Made by a program: the position numbers and the translations under genes
The notes under the pieces: model-generated
The model's input: only the letters and a program-made list of their open reading frames with translations
Database searches by the model: none
What the model was told of the DNA's origin: nothing
NCBI GenBank assembly: GCA_963971425.1
Contig: OZ020519.1
Coordinates: forward strand, 13,346,028 to 13,410,027
Source: Bryoerythrophyllum caledonicum
Lineage: Eukaryota; Streptophyta; Bryopsida; Pottiales; Pottiaceae
Length of the DNA stretch: 64,000 nt
Reading direction: 5' to 3'
In this document: one piece after another, positions 1-10,322 of the stretch
Numbering within the stretch: the stretch's first letter is position 1
Layout of the letters: each line of letters begins with the position of its first letter

Positions 1-2571
1 GTAAATAGTTTATAGATGGTATTGGCTAGTGCGATGGGCCTATAGTTCGGTAGCATGGATGGATCTCCTTTTTTGTATAGTAGGATTGTTGCACTTGTTT
101 TCCATGAAGCGGGGATTTGTCTTTGTTTGTAGCAATGGGAGAAGAAGAGGTTTAGTAGTTTGTGGAACCTTTGGGGCATATTTTTTAGGATAGAGTTCGG
201 TATGCGGTCCGGTCCGGGGACTTTGTTATTTCCTAGGTTACGTAGGCATGTGTCATATGTAGCTTGTTTAAAGTATGTGTGTAGTGGGGTTTCCGGGTCT
301 CCTCTTGTTTCTAATGTGAATCCATCTAGGTCATGCCATGGATATTGTTGTACTGCGCATGTGCATGTAGTGCGGTGGTCCGGTTGATAGTTGCATGTGT
401 TTACCGTAGGTGTGTTGTTTTTTGTTTGTTGGTTAAATATTTCGTTTGCAATGTCTTCTGGGCTAGTTAGTATGTTGTTATATTGGTCGATGATGCAGTC
501 TAATGGTGGGGACTCCATATTTTTAAATATTCTTCTGTTTATTTTCTTGGAGCTAGTTTCATATAGTTGTCTGTATTTGGAGATGGCTTTTTGAATGTTT
601 TCTTGGGTATGTTTGGTGGTGATTTTTCAGGCTTGTATGTTGGCATTTTTTGCAATTAATGCTATGTCATTTATCCATGTGTCGTGAGGTAGGTGTATGG
701 GGGGTGGATTAGGGATTTGTGTGTGTTGAAGGTTTTGGAGTTCGTTGAGAATAGGGTGGTTTCGCCATTGGGGGTTGTTATTTATGATTCTTATGGTTTT
801 CCATATGGTGTGGTAAATGGTTAGATGTTGTTTCCATGTTTTAGATAGTTTCCGGGGTAAATATCCACCTTGTTGTGATGTTCGATTTGTCATTTGTGGT
901 ATGGGTTGGACTTTGCAAGTTTGTTCAATTGTATTGGATATGTTGTTGATGAGTGTATCTAGGGTGTGACAAGCTTCTTGCCATTGTGTTTGGGAAAGAT
1001 GGTTATTAGATTCCAATTCGTTTATTAGGGAGTCAATGCGTAGTGAGTTTTCCTCAAAGAATTTTTTGTTGAATAATTCTATGTTGTTTTGTGGGATGGG
1101 GTTGAGGATACGTATGTGGTCATTGTTTGCGTTGGTTGGTGTACGGTTTATAAATGTGTTGTTTTGGGATGTGGAGTTGTATAGGTGTGTGATCGGAGTT
1201 GAGATGAATGTTATTATTTGATGTGGAAGTAAATGTAGTATGGTTAGTTGCACGTACGTAGAATCCATCAATTAGGCTCCAGTTGTTATAGTTGTATCCT
1301 CCTTGTCTAGAGTGTGTAGTGTTTATGGGAATATAATTGAAGTTTAGATTTTCAGTAAATTGTTTCCATTGTAGGTCTATTATTTGTAGTGGTGTGTGTT
1401 GGTTTTCATTTTGTCTACCTATGAGGGCAACGTCTCTATTGAAGTCACCACATAAGATGTGGTTGTGGTTGGGATTGTTGGTGATATGGGTGGTGATGTT
1501 AGTTTTGATGTCCTCGGTGAGTCTGATGTCTTCGGGGTGGGATGGCATGTATATGTGGTGGATTAGCCATGATTGTAATAGATGATTGGAGATTTCCATA
1601 ATTTGGAGGTATGGGGATATGTTCATTGGGATGGGGATTTATTTAACATTGCCTGGAAAGGCGTAATTTTTGTGTATGAGGGTGAAGAGGCCCCCTCGGC
1701 CCGGTGTATATGGTCTTATTTGTTGTATGCATCGTGTTAGGGCATGTGTGTTATTGAAAATAAGTTTGTATTCGGAAAATAGTCTTTGTATGTATTTTGT
1801 GGATTTTGTCGTCGATATTTTTGTTTCTTGTATGACTATGAGTGCCGGTGGTGTGTTAGTGTGTATAATTATGTTTTGTAGGTTTGGGAGCGCAGTGTTT
1901 AGGGATGAGGCATTCCATGTTATTATGTTTGTGTTGTTGTTGTTCGTATGTGGATTATGGTTTTGTGGTGGGATGTAGTTTGGTGGTGGGGGTGGATGCG
2001 TGTATTCCGGGAGGGGATTTAGGCATTTTAGTGCCTCGTTTATGATAGTGTTAGGGAGGTAGGGAAATCTTTGTTTTAATAAGTCATTTGTTGGGGGTGT
2101 ATTTTGGTTGTGTATAAAGTCATATAGTTCTTTGTTTATCGATGTGTTGTGGGTTATGATGTTTAAGTTGGATTCAAGAAATGTTGTGTGAGGATGTGGG
2201 GTACTAATGTGTCTTTCGGGGGGGTTTTGTAGATTATGTAGAGTGTGAAGGAGTGTATTGGTCCATTGGGTGATGGTCTGATTTTGTGTGTTTAGGAGTT
2301 GATTGCAGAGGTCTATGTTGGGGTGTATAGTGATGGCTAGGGCATATAGAATGTGGGATGGAGGATATTCGTTGTGTTGGTTTATATATGTGGCGATATG
2401 TGGATATGCATTATTATGTTGTTGATGTAATATATGTGTGGTTTTGAAAAGGGGGGCAAATTTTTGGGCGATGTGTTCGTATTCGGGTTGTAGTTTTATG
2501 GTATTTGGTATGAAATATGTTTTGGCATTCTTTTTGTGTGAAGTGGGGTGTCTTTTTAATACGTTCGGCAT

Positions 2572-2601
2572 AGGTCCTGGATTAGTCTCTATGTCTCCTC
2601 C
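2572..2601 (-). other. 2A-like ribosome-skipping peptide in LINE ORF2
   Basis: The translated sequence GGDIETNPGP followed by M matches the conserved D-x-E-x-N-P-G-P core of 2A peptides. These stop peptide-bond formation between Gly and Pro, so one ORF yields two proteins. The hydrophobic residues just before it (KLLILI) also fit 2A upstream regions. It sits between the repetitive N-terminus and the endonuclease-RT part, where separating two products would make sense. 2A-like sites are known in trypanosome L1Tc and in some animal LINEs. Activity here is inferred from the motif alone. Confidence 0.75.
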
Positions 2602-2799
2602 GATTAATATTAGTAGTTTATAGTAGATGGGTTTTTTGTTTTGTTTAAAGTTTTTTTGTTTTTGTATGTTACTTTGGTGTTTTTTCGATTGAATGTATTT
2701 GTTTTTGTATGTGTGTATGTATATGTGTGTGTTATAATTCACGCCGGCCTTCTTTGGAGACCGGCATTCTTCTCTATATGAGTTACGTTGATGGTGTGT

Positions 2800-3090
2800 T
2801 GTTGGCTTTGTGTGTGTATATGTATTTTTATTTGTTTTTATATTAGTATTTATTCGTATGCTCGTATTAGTATATGCCTCGGTTTTTGTCTCGGTGTTTG
2901 TATCAGTATCCTTGTTAGTGTTCGTGTTATAATTCGTACTAGTATACGTACTAGTATCCATATTGGTATTTGTATTAGTATAAGTATCAGTATTTGTATT
3001 AGTATATGCAACAATATACATATCTGTATACGTACTATTATACGTATATTTATACAGATACGTACCAGTATACAGAAAAAATATATTGAT
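2800..3090 (-). repeat. Hexamer array coding Thr/Asn repeats, block 2
   Basis: Same hexamer type as the block at 4370-4690, also in frame with ORF2, lying between the 41-codon repeats and the 2A-like site. The hexamer keeps the frame whatever the copy number. Confidence 0.75.
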
Positions 3091-3400
3091 ATTTATTTCA
3101 ATCAGATTCGTATATATTCTTACTGTCATTAGAATTTCTATTTTTAGTAAGTCTATTTTTGGCACCTTCGGCGCGAAACTAGCCGGCGAGACAAATATCC
3201 GCCCTTCTATTATTTTCCTCCTACATCCTCTCAACAAATTTTTTCTTTTTAATCGCAAACTCTTCTCATCTTTATATATATCAAGTTTTATTTTTCTTTT
3301 ATCAATATCCCTATAATTTATCTTCCAATTTCTATTTTTAGTCTGAACTACTTTATAGTTCCCATCTTCTCTACTTATTTTTACTCTAAATTTTTTGTTT

Positions 3401-3895
3401 TTCATTACTAGTTTCGTTAATTTTCCATCCCTTATTTTAAATTTTTTTAGAAAGCGTTTTCTATTTTTAGTACTGCTGTTTGTAGTTGTTTTCTTATTAC
3501 TTGTATTCTTATGATATTTATTTCTCATTACTAATTTGATTAATTTTCTATCCCTTATTTTTGATTTCCTTAAAAGGCATATTCTAATTTTAGTACTGTT
3601 GTTTCTTGCTATGTTCTTATTATTTGTATTCTTGTGATAATTATTTCTCGTTACTAATTTGGTTAATTTTCCATCCCTTATTTTTGATTTCCTTAAAAGG
3701 CATATTCTAATTTTAGTACTGTTGTTTCTTGCTATGTTCTTATTATTTGTATTCTTATGATAATTATTTCTCATTACTAATTTGGTTAATTTTCCATCCC
3801 TTATTTTGGATTTCCTTTAAAAGCATATTCTATTTTTAGTACTGCTATTTGTTGCTATGTTCTTGTTTTATGTATTCTTATGATAATGGTTTTCT
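3401..3895 (-). repeat. 123-bp (41-codon) tandem repeats in LINE ORF2
   Basis: About four copies of a 123-bp unit; the copy starts CTCATTA/CTCGTTA fall at 3524, 3647 and 3770, exactly 123 apart. Because the unit is a multiple of three, it encodes a 41-residue repeat (RNNYHKNTNNKNIA, then LLRKSKIRDGKLTKLV). The unit nearest the 5' end carries a TAA where its sisters have TTA. Copies differ by only a few bases, so expansion was recent. Confidence 0.85.
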
Positions 3896-4369
3896 ACCTG
3901 ACCCTTTATTTTCTTCTTACATATCCTCTCCGATTATTTTGTTTTATTATTAATATTTCTTGCTCTATTTGAAACCTTTGAAATTTCATAAATATCTATC
4001 TTCTTCCTATTTAATTTATAATATCTCTTTTTACTTTCCTTGATTTTCCTATTTTTAGCCATTTTTTCTTCCCTTATCTTCTGATGGTTTTTGGGTTTAG
4101 ATTCCCTTCTACCCTTATTTATCTTTATTACAAGATTTCCATTATTGTTTTCATTATTATTGTTTCCTTTTTTGTTATATGTAGTTATGATACTTATTTT
4201 CTCTTTCCTTTTATTATTTATTCTAATTCCATCTCTTCTCTTATTCCTTTTATTATTTATTTTGGTTTTCATACTTTTGTTTTTTGTTTGTATATTTAAT
4301 CTATACCTTTGATTAATTTTATCCATTTCATTTATTTTTGGGTTTGTTTTTATTTTATTATGTGTAGTT

Positions 4370-4690
4370 GTATTGGTTGTGGTTGTATTGGTTTTGGTCT
4401 TCACACGTATGTTTTTATTGGTATATGTCTTGGTATTTGTTTTAGTATTAGTATTTGTCTCAGTACTTATGTCAATGTTTGTCTTAGTATTCGTACCAGT
4501 ACTCGTACAAGTATTTGTACCAATATTCATTCTAGATTTCATACTAGTATCCATATTAGTATTTAAACCTGTATTTGTATCAGTGTTCGGTCCAGTATTC
4601 GTATCAGTACCCGTATCAGTATTTGTTCCAGTGTTTGTACCTGTATATGTAATAGTGTGTGTATTAGTGTTTTTGTTGGTATTTTCACTA
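4370..4690 (-). repeat. Hexamer array (GTATYN-type) coding Thr/Asn repeats, block 1
   Basis: Plus strand reads as repeated GTATTN/GTATCN hexamers with a variable sixth base. In the ORF2 frame this gives alternating Thr-Asn/Thr-Asp/Thr-Gly dipeptides. A second block of the same type lies at 2800-3090. Hydrophobic plus-strand ORFs over these blocks (V-F-V-P patterns) are translation artefacts of the array. Confidence 0.8.
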
Positions 4691-6842
4691 TGTATCGTAT
4701 TGTATGTTATGGGATATACTGTCAGCTTCAGTTTTGTGTATGGAGCTTGAGATATGTATATTCCCGTATTTTTAATACAGTGTAGGTATTTTTTAATGCG
4801 AGTTTTGGTATAATGTTGTATTTTGTATTGAGAGTATTGTTTAGTACAATAGAATTGTTTGTGTAGTGCAAGTATTGGTATTTGTTTGTGGCTAAGGTAT
4901 GTAAGTGTTTTTGTATAGTTTTTGTATTGCATATAGTAAAAAATACAGCGTTTGGTATAGTATGTAGTATGGTATAGTCTACTGTATTTATCATGGTATT
5001 GGGTAAGGTGTCTAATACGGTATGTGTATATTGTTCTCACATACTTGTATGCTATTGCGTATTTAATACTAGTGTCAATAAAGTATTGTAAACTAGAGTA
5101 TATTGTAAGATAGGTATGTATTTCCCTGCGGTCTTGGGAGGTCACATGTTTGACTCAATTCTTAGATTGTTGGTTTTCCCCGTGATAGCTCGCATGGTTT
5201 GGAGTGTGGCAAGCATGGATTCCTCAATTGCCTCCATCTTTTCTTTCAAGTCATCGTGTAACTTGTCCGCATACTCCCTATTTTCTTGCCTTAGCTTCTT
5301 GTTGTTCTCCTCCAATAATTCTATCATGTCCTTCTTGGTGATGACCTCACTTTGCATGTTGAAGGTGGTCATTGTGTTGACAATGGCGGTATTGATGTCG
5401 CTAAATCCAAAAGCCTTCACTTGGTCTTCGGTTGGTGGTTTTAGGCCTTCTAAGCTTCTAATGTGTGGTGCAAAATCCACATAATTTCCTCCAATGACAT
5501 GTGTCTTCTTCACAAAGGTTCTATACACGATTGGGTTAGCATAAAGCACATTTGCACTACCATTGTGATTATTGCCTTCGGACCGGTGGAAATAAATAGA
5601 CCTCACATTAGCACCTCCCATTATTCTATAGATTTCGTGGGTGGTGTGTGGTGTGTCCAAACGGAGAGGGAGTGGTGAAAGAGTAAGAGTCAAAGCATCT
5701 TTTCTAGCCTTAGATTCAAAAATACCTTTTGGTCCTTTTGTGTCAAGGACTTGTTTTGCTTGCACGACCTCCTTTCTCATGGTAATATGGTGCAACAATA
5801 TCTTGGCCACTTGTTGAGGTGTGGTCGCCATGATAAAGGCATGGGATTCGCCAAATACCTTATGTACTCCCATGATCTCAAACTCTTGTCCCCGATGAAA
5901 GCTATTTTCGAGTACTTCCTTGAAGAGCACTTGTGCGGAGATGTTCACTAGAGTCACACTTAACCTTCACGGAGAGGTTAGAACCATTGGCAATTCCATG
6001 GTATGTCTTACACACCTTTCCAACTACATATTCACCATCAATCGTTAGAATAAAGGGCTTAATGCCCTTGAGTAGCATTAGACCATCAATCTCCGGTTTA
6101 AGGAGGTGCAATTTAAGACTTCCTGCCCATACCCCTTTAATTTTCCCATGCTTAATGCTTAAACATTGGATGTCAATTGGGTCAATAAGGTCTATCCCAA
6201 GTATAATGTCCATGTTTTTAAGTCTTTCTTCAACCATCTTCTTTACAACATCTTTCATGATAGGAATTTTGGAAGTTTCAAAGAAGATAGCAACATGAAA
6301 ATCAAGGGAGAGACCGAAACTCTCACTAGTTTTGATGTCGAAAGGCACTTGAGTGACGTTGTAGTGTTGGCCTTCAACTCCATTCCTTGTCATGGGGTAT
6401 AGTAGTTGCGGGATTTGTGGGAAGGCCGTCCTAGCGTTGCATACCTCCAAGGCGTCTTCCTCCTTCATTCCCCTTGTCATCATGTCTTCTGCCGACTCCC
6501 CGCTAAATAGTTCTTCTGCACCTTCTTCAATTGCCAAGGCCTCCATGGCTTTGGAACCCATCCAAAACTTGGGCTTAGTGAGCTCTGGTTCATAGAAGGA
6601 CTTACCTTTTTCACTGGGGGTGAACTTGCTCTTCTTACTTATGCTGTTCTCCTCTTCTGTTCTTCTCTGTGGCCTCATGTTGTAAATTCTATGAGGTGTG
6701 TTGTCCGGGGATTCAACATCCATGTATGTGGCCAAGTTCTTCTTCGCGTTCCTTGATGGTTGGTCCTCTTGTAGTCCCTCTTCCTGTGAGCTGGTTTCTG
6801 GATTTCGTATCGTCCTTCCTTCTGAAGTTCTCCTCGAATTCA

Positions 6843-7045
6843 TCATGCTTGGGGGTGTGAGGTCGCTGGTGGATGGGAGGTCGTTAGTGGGTGGGAGGTT
6901 TCTGGTGGATGGGAGGTCGTTAGTGGGTGGGAGGTTTCTGGTGGGTGCAAGGTCACTGGTGGGTGTGAGGACTGTAATGGATAGGAAGTCGTTGGAGGGT
7001 GGGGGGTTGCTAGTGGGTGGTAGGTCGTAAGTGGGTGCGAGGCCG
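6843..7045 (-). repeat. Minisatellite in the 5' part of LINE ORF1
   Basis: Repeats built on GGTCGTTAGTGGGTGGGA and GGTTTCTGGTGGATGGGA, in units of about 24 bp and a 48-bp higher-order unit. In the ORF1 frame they give NLPPTNDLPST-type repeats. They may belong to the 5' leader rather than to the protein. Confidence 0.75.
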
Positions 7046-7342
7046 TTGGGGGGTGGGAGGTCGCTGGGAAGTTGGGGTCGTTGGACAAGGGTCAGGAGTC
7101 CAGGCAGGGTCGCGTTGTGCCTGTTCTGTGGTTGTCTTCGTGAGGGGGGTGGTTGCCTGGCTTCTGTTGGAGCGGGTGACCTCGGGTGGGTGTAGGATTT
7201 GGGTTGGGTTTGAGCACCGACTCGGGTGCCTTCAGGGAAGAGGAGCGGTCGCTTGGGTGCTGCGAGGCCTCGTGTAGTGGTGGGTTTTGGGCGAGTGCCG
7301 TCTGTGGAGGGCGAGCGCCGTCTGTGCAGTCGGTTGGTTGTC

Positions 7343-7432
7343 GCGGGGGCTTCTGCGTATGATCCAGCTGCTGCGGGGGCTTCTGCGTACGATCCAGCTA
7401 CTGCGGGGGCTTCGACGTATGATCCAGCTGCT
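7343..7432 (-). repeat. Three 30-bp tandem repeats
   Basis: Three units beginning GCGGGGGCTTC and ending GATCCAGCTRCT at 7343, 7373 and 7403, differing at a handful of positions. The minus-strand frame reads AGSYAEAPA repeats. Just before it, a 19-bp unit (GCGAGYGCCGTCTGTG) occurs twice at 7291-7326. Confidence 0.8.
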
Positions 7433-7510
7433 GCGGTGACGAGCTTGTACAAGGAGAGGAGCAGCCGTCCAGTTCTGGCCCGGACGCGCTTGTCTAGGTG
7501 GGTATAGGGT

Positions 7511-9108
7511 TCGGGGAGGGGTGAGTCGCTGTTTGGGGTACTTGGATGCTGCTAAGGCGGGGGGTTTTTGGAGGGTATAGTTTGTGGGGAGGGGGGGGTT
7601 AAGGTTTGTTGGGGTTTGTGTGTAACTCAGGGAGGGGGAAACACTATAGGGCGTCGGGGGAGAACTGCTGAGGGGGGGGATATGGGTTGTGTGGGTGCGT
7701 GGGTGATGGAGGCTAAGGGTCTGATCCTGTATAGTGGGCTGAGGGGAGTAATGGGTCGTGAAGAGGGGTGGAGAGGAGGTGAAGATGGAGGAGATGGGGG
7801 GGTGGTGAGGTTGTGGAGATGTGAGGTGTAGAGGTGAGGGTTGTGGGAAGGGGGGGTTGTGAAGGTGTGGGAGGGGAATTGCAGAAAGAATTGAAGGTGT
7901 TGTAGGAATGCTTACCTCCTTGTTTGTCTTTGAGCTGAATCTTGCTTGTTCGTGGGACATGTGCTGCTGTATAGTTGTTGCTTGACTGCCAATCTCCTTC
8001 TGTTGACCGCCTCCAGGTCGCCTATCGCAGCTGCTGATGGTGTGTGGGGTTGAGATGTTGGTGTAGATCGTGAGCTGATGTGTGTGCACGCGGTTGATCC
8101 GCGCCTTTTGGGGTGGGTTGAGGCCTTTTTGTACTCCTTGTGCTTGTTGTATAGATCTGTAGTGATTTTGCTAGCGCTTCCGCGTGTAATGTGTAGCTAC
8201 AACCTTCCTAGTGATGTGCTTAAAGGTTATGATGTGTCTAGGTGCTTGAAACGTGTTGTTTGATGTGAAAAGGGTAAGGACTTGTAATCTAAGTATGACT
8301 TCTTTGCTGCAACGAAAAGAGGAATGGTGATGGAGTTTGGTGAGGAACTTACATGGATCTGGAAGAGTTGATCTTTGGAGTTGCTTGTACAGATCTGGAG
8401 TTATGCGCGTTTGGATCCCCGTGGACTTCGCGGTCGATGTGTCCGGCAGCGATCTGTGGGCTGCTGTTCTACTGGGATTGCCGATGTCGGCTCTGCAGCT
8501 GCAGCAGCTGGTCCTCTTGGCGAGATCCACTCTTGAGTGTGAAGACCTACATGCTTTGTTAGCGAGATCTAGTGTTAAGAACGAATAATCATAAGAGATG
8601 GGAGGGGGAGGGGTAGCCTGTAGTAATGAATTGAGGCTACGTTGCAGCCGTATTTGGTGATGTCCACGCGCTATCTTGGAGTTTAAGTTCCTCGGTTGGG
8701 GTAGGGGACTTGTTGGGGAGGGTTACAGATCAGATCCCTACACTCCAGATCTTGGATGGGACGTTATCTATGTCAGCTCAGTGTTTACAGATCTGGCCCA
8801 ACACTAAGTTTCCCGCTTCAGAACAAACTTGCACAGATCTGCACCTACTAAGGACATCTTCCAACTCCCTCCTCAGATCTGGTGTCTGAGCCAACCAACA
8901 CGTCTACTTTGCAACTCAAATCTCACCCAAGCCACCAGAGATCTGCTTACTACGAGGGCTCTCAATAGGGCCAGCCAACTCCTATTGCACGCAGTTTGCA
9001 GCTCACAGGCTAAGTCCCCACTCACCTCACCAGGAAATACGGAGCTCACTCGCTGGTCATTTCTCTCACAAATTCACTTTAATATCTATTGGAGAATGAA
9101 CAATATTA
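7511..9108. other. G-rich leader and AGATCT-rich spacer, no supported gene
   Basis: 7511-8100 is strongly G-rich on the plus strand (C-rich on the LINE sense strand) and most likely LINE 5' leader. From 8340 to 8960 the hexamer AGATCT or a close variant (GATCTG) recurs about ten times in 600 bp, which looks non-random. Short ORFs here have no recognisable domain. The junction between the LINE and the 3' end of the ParB-like gene must lie in this stretch, but I cannot fix it. Confidence 0.4.
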
Positions 9109-9491
9109 CTAATGATTCATTAACAACGACGGGCCAACAAAATGTAGAACGATAGAGGCAAACAAGGGAGAGGCGTCATGAGGGGGAAGAGTGGACTGTG
9201 AAAAGTGTTTGAAGAGTACCTCAAGAACTTCATCGTCTTGCAGCATTCCGACTCGGACCTCCATCGATCCCAACGAACCCTGCATGGTGTCAAGGGGTTC
9301 CGAGTGCCCCACAACCATATGAGGGAACGGTCCCGGGACAAGAAGCGGTGGCTCCGGGATAGCAGAATCTTGATTGATCTCATCTACGAGCACGGGCGAA
9401 GCTTTGACGACCCCTTCTACGACAGGGACTGCAGTTTGGACGACCTCATCTATGACTGCATGAGCGATCGCGTCATTACCGAAACTTAGAT
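9109..9491 (-). pseudogene. Exon 4 (last) of the ParB-motif gene
   Basis: Starts after TTTTTTCAG. The phase-1 junction forms an Asp codon and then LSFGNDAIAHAVIDEVVQT. It is acidic and Val-rich and ends at TGA (9109-9111). No domain recognised. It completes the reading frame begun at 19604. Confidence 0.65.
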
Positions 9492-9699
9492 CTGAAAAAA
9501 TTCAACAACTTCAACCTATGAGCAGACGCACACATAGGACAATGATACAAGTCAGAGCCGTCAGATGTCAAGCAGTTTAGCTCGAGTCGAGCTGAGGTGC
9601 TCGTTGAGCACTGTAATATTAACAAAAAATACAGTAGTACAAAATTGGACATTTACAAAATGTTCTGCCTCTATACACTCGCAACTACGTTACACTAAC

Positions 9700-9931
9700 C
9701 TGACGATGAGCTGGGGACATCAACGATTGATACGCCCCGAGCAAGAGACTTTGGAGGGGATGAGGGGCGGGATGGCGGGGATGGAGGATCAGGAAGCGAT
9801 GGACCCCCTATGGAAATGGGGGAGGAACCCGACGGAGACGGCAGGGGAGGCTGGGGGATCGCAAGAATAACTGCGAGGGGTGTCGTAGTGACAGGAGGCA
9901 AATTTGCCGTCATGAATCTCTGCATCATGAG
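9700..9931 (-). pseudogene. Exon 3, downstream part, of the ParB-motif gene
   Basis: Continues exon 3 beyond the chromovirus (duplication ATGAG at 9927-9931 and 15607-15611). Using one copy of the duplication, the frame passes without loss into a Met-rich segment (LMMQRFMTANLPPVTTT) and a Pro/Ser-rich linker (PQPPLPSPSGSSPISIGGP). It ends at a CAG|GTTAGT donor in phase 1. Confidence 0.7.
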
Positions 9932-10098
9932 TGTCACGACTCCACCCGTAGTGACAGCTGGACTTAGCGGTTACATTATGGTTACAGGGATAGAATCCTA
10001 TATAAAGTTAGTAGCAAGAATGTATTCTTCATCTGGCATTATGTCAAGAACTGAGAACGGAACGGTTCACATTCTGACTGCAATCGCATTCAATGTCA
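9932..10098 (+). repeat. 5' LTR of the chromovirus, rearranged
   Basis: 9932-10041 matches the first 110 bp of the 3' LTR with two mismatches. The next 57 bp (10042-10098) match the last 57 bp of the 3' LTR in inverted orientation, with one mismatch. About 77 bp of the LTR middle is missing. The inverted piece is bounded by 13-bp inverted repeats ATCTGGCATTATG / CATAATGCCAGAT. Confidence 0.8.
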
Positions 10099-10322
10099 TA
10101 ATGCCAGATCACAAAACTGTTCATATTCTGCCGCGATTGCAAGCAGGTTCGGAGATCAGTGGTGATTTTTAAATACTGATCAACTTCAGGTCATGAGTGA
10201 AATAGTTCGGTGAGATTGTGCACCTCAGTTTTTTCGTTTTTTAAACAGAAACAATTCGTCAGCAGTAAGTGGGTTGAGATAATGCCGATGCAGTTGTCCT
10301 CCGGAGAAATGGATAATTGCCG

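Larger units (their letters stand above)
1..5145 (-). pseudogene. LINE ORF2: 2A-like site, AP endonuclease, reverse transcriptase (partial, broken)
   Basis: Replication protein of the left LINE. From the 5' end: a Thr/Asn low-complexity region (5145-3934), 41-residue tandem repeats, a basic stretch, another Thr/Asn block, a 2A-like peptide (2572-2601), an AP endonuclease and RT. The endonuclease shows NIITWNASS near its start, an IQETK motif, CGDFNRD, and a terminal SDHTP. The RT start shows NNKVPGPDRIPN, then KKGDPSMLPNYRPIALAN running off the window edge. Damage: in-frame TAA codons between 3936 and 3820, TAA at 1639-1641 inside the endonuclease, a frameshift near 1160, and TGA at 627-629. 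The reading frame is otherwise continuous, so this copy is fairly young. No ATG clearly starts it; reinitiation after ORF1 is possible. Confidence 0.8.
5142..7452 (-). pseudogene. LINE ORF1 protein, RRM-like with C-terminal coiled coil, one frameshift
   Basis: RNA-binding ORF1 protein of the left LINE; in this family it would coat the transposon RNA. The frame is open from at least 7452, but the long Pro/Ser/Thr-rich stretch up to 6850 is repeat-coded and may be untranslated; the ATG at about 6848 (MMNSRRTSEG) is a good start. A first RRM-like fold (containing IKGVWAGSLKLHLLKPEIDG) lies near 6250-6010 and a second (GGANVRSIYFHRSEG) near 5620-5450. A heptad-rich coiled coil (IELLEENNKKLRQENREYAD) follows near 5320-5200. 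The product is split into two overlapping frames by a single frameshift near 5955. It ends in ATGTGA, overlapping the frame of ORF2. RRM assignment is by pattern only. Confidence 0.7.
1..7510 (-). mobile_element. LINE (non-LTR retrotransposon), Dualen/RandI-like, 5' part
   Basis: Minus-strand element cut by the left window edge inside its reverse transcriptase. Order in sense: ORF1 with RRM-like domains and a coiled coil, then ORF2 with low-complexity N-terminus, a 2A-like peptide, an AP-type endonuclease and the RT fingers. The sense strand is strikingly A/C-rich and G-poor, so the plus strand reads G/T-rich; the partial LINE at the right edge has the same bias. I place the 5' boundary only roughly, because the transcription start and any target duplication are not visible. 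The RT, RNase H and 3' end of this copy lie outside the window. Family assignment is inference, made by combining this copy with the right-hand one. Confidence 0.8.

Noticed and set aside
4084-4750. Hydrophobic plus-strand ORFs that look like membrane proteins
   Set aside because: They are reverse-frame readings of the hexamer array and T-rich sequence of LINE ORF2.
7232-8089. 285-codon Pro/Ser-rich minus-strand ORF
   Set aside because: Low-complexity C-rich leader translated in a shifted frame; overlaps the better-supported ORF1 frame.
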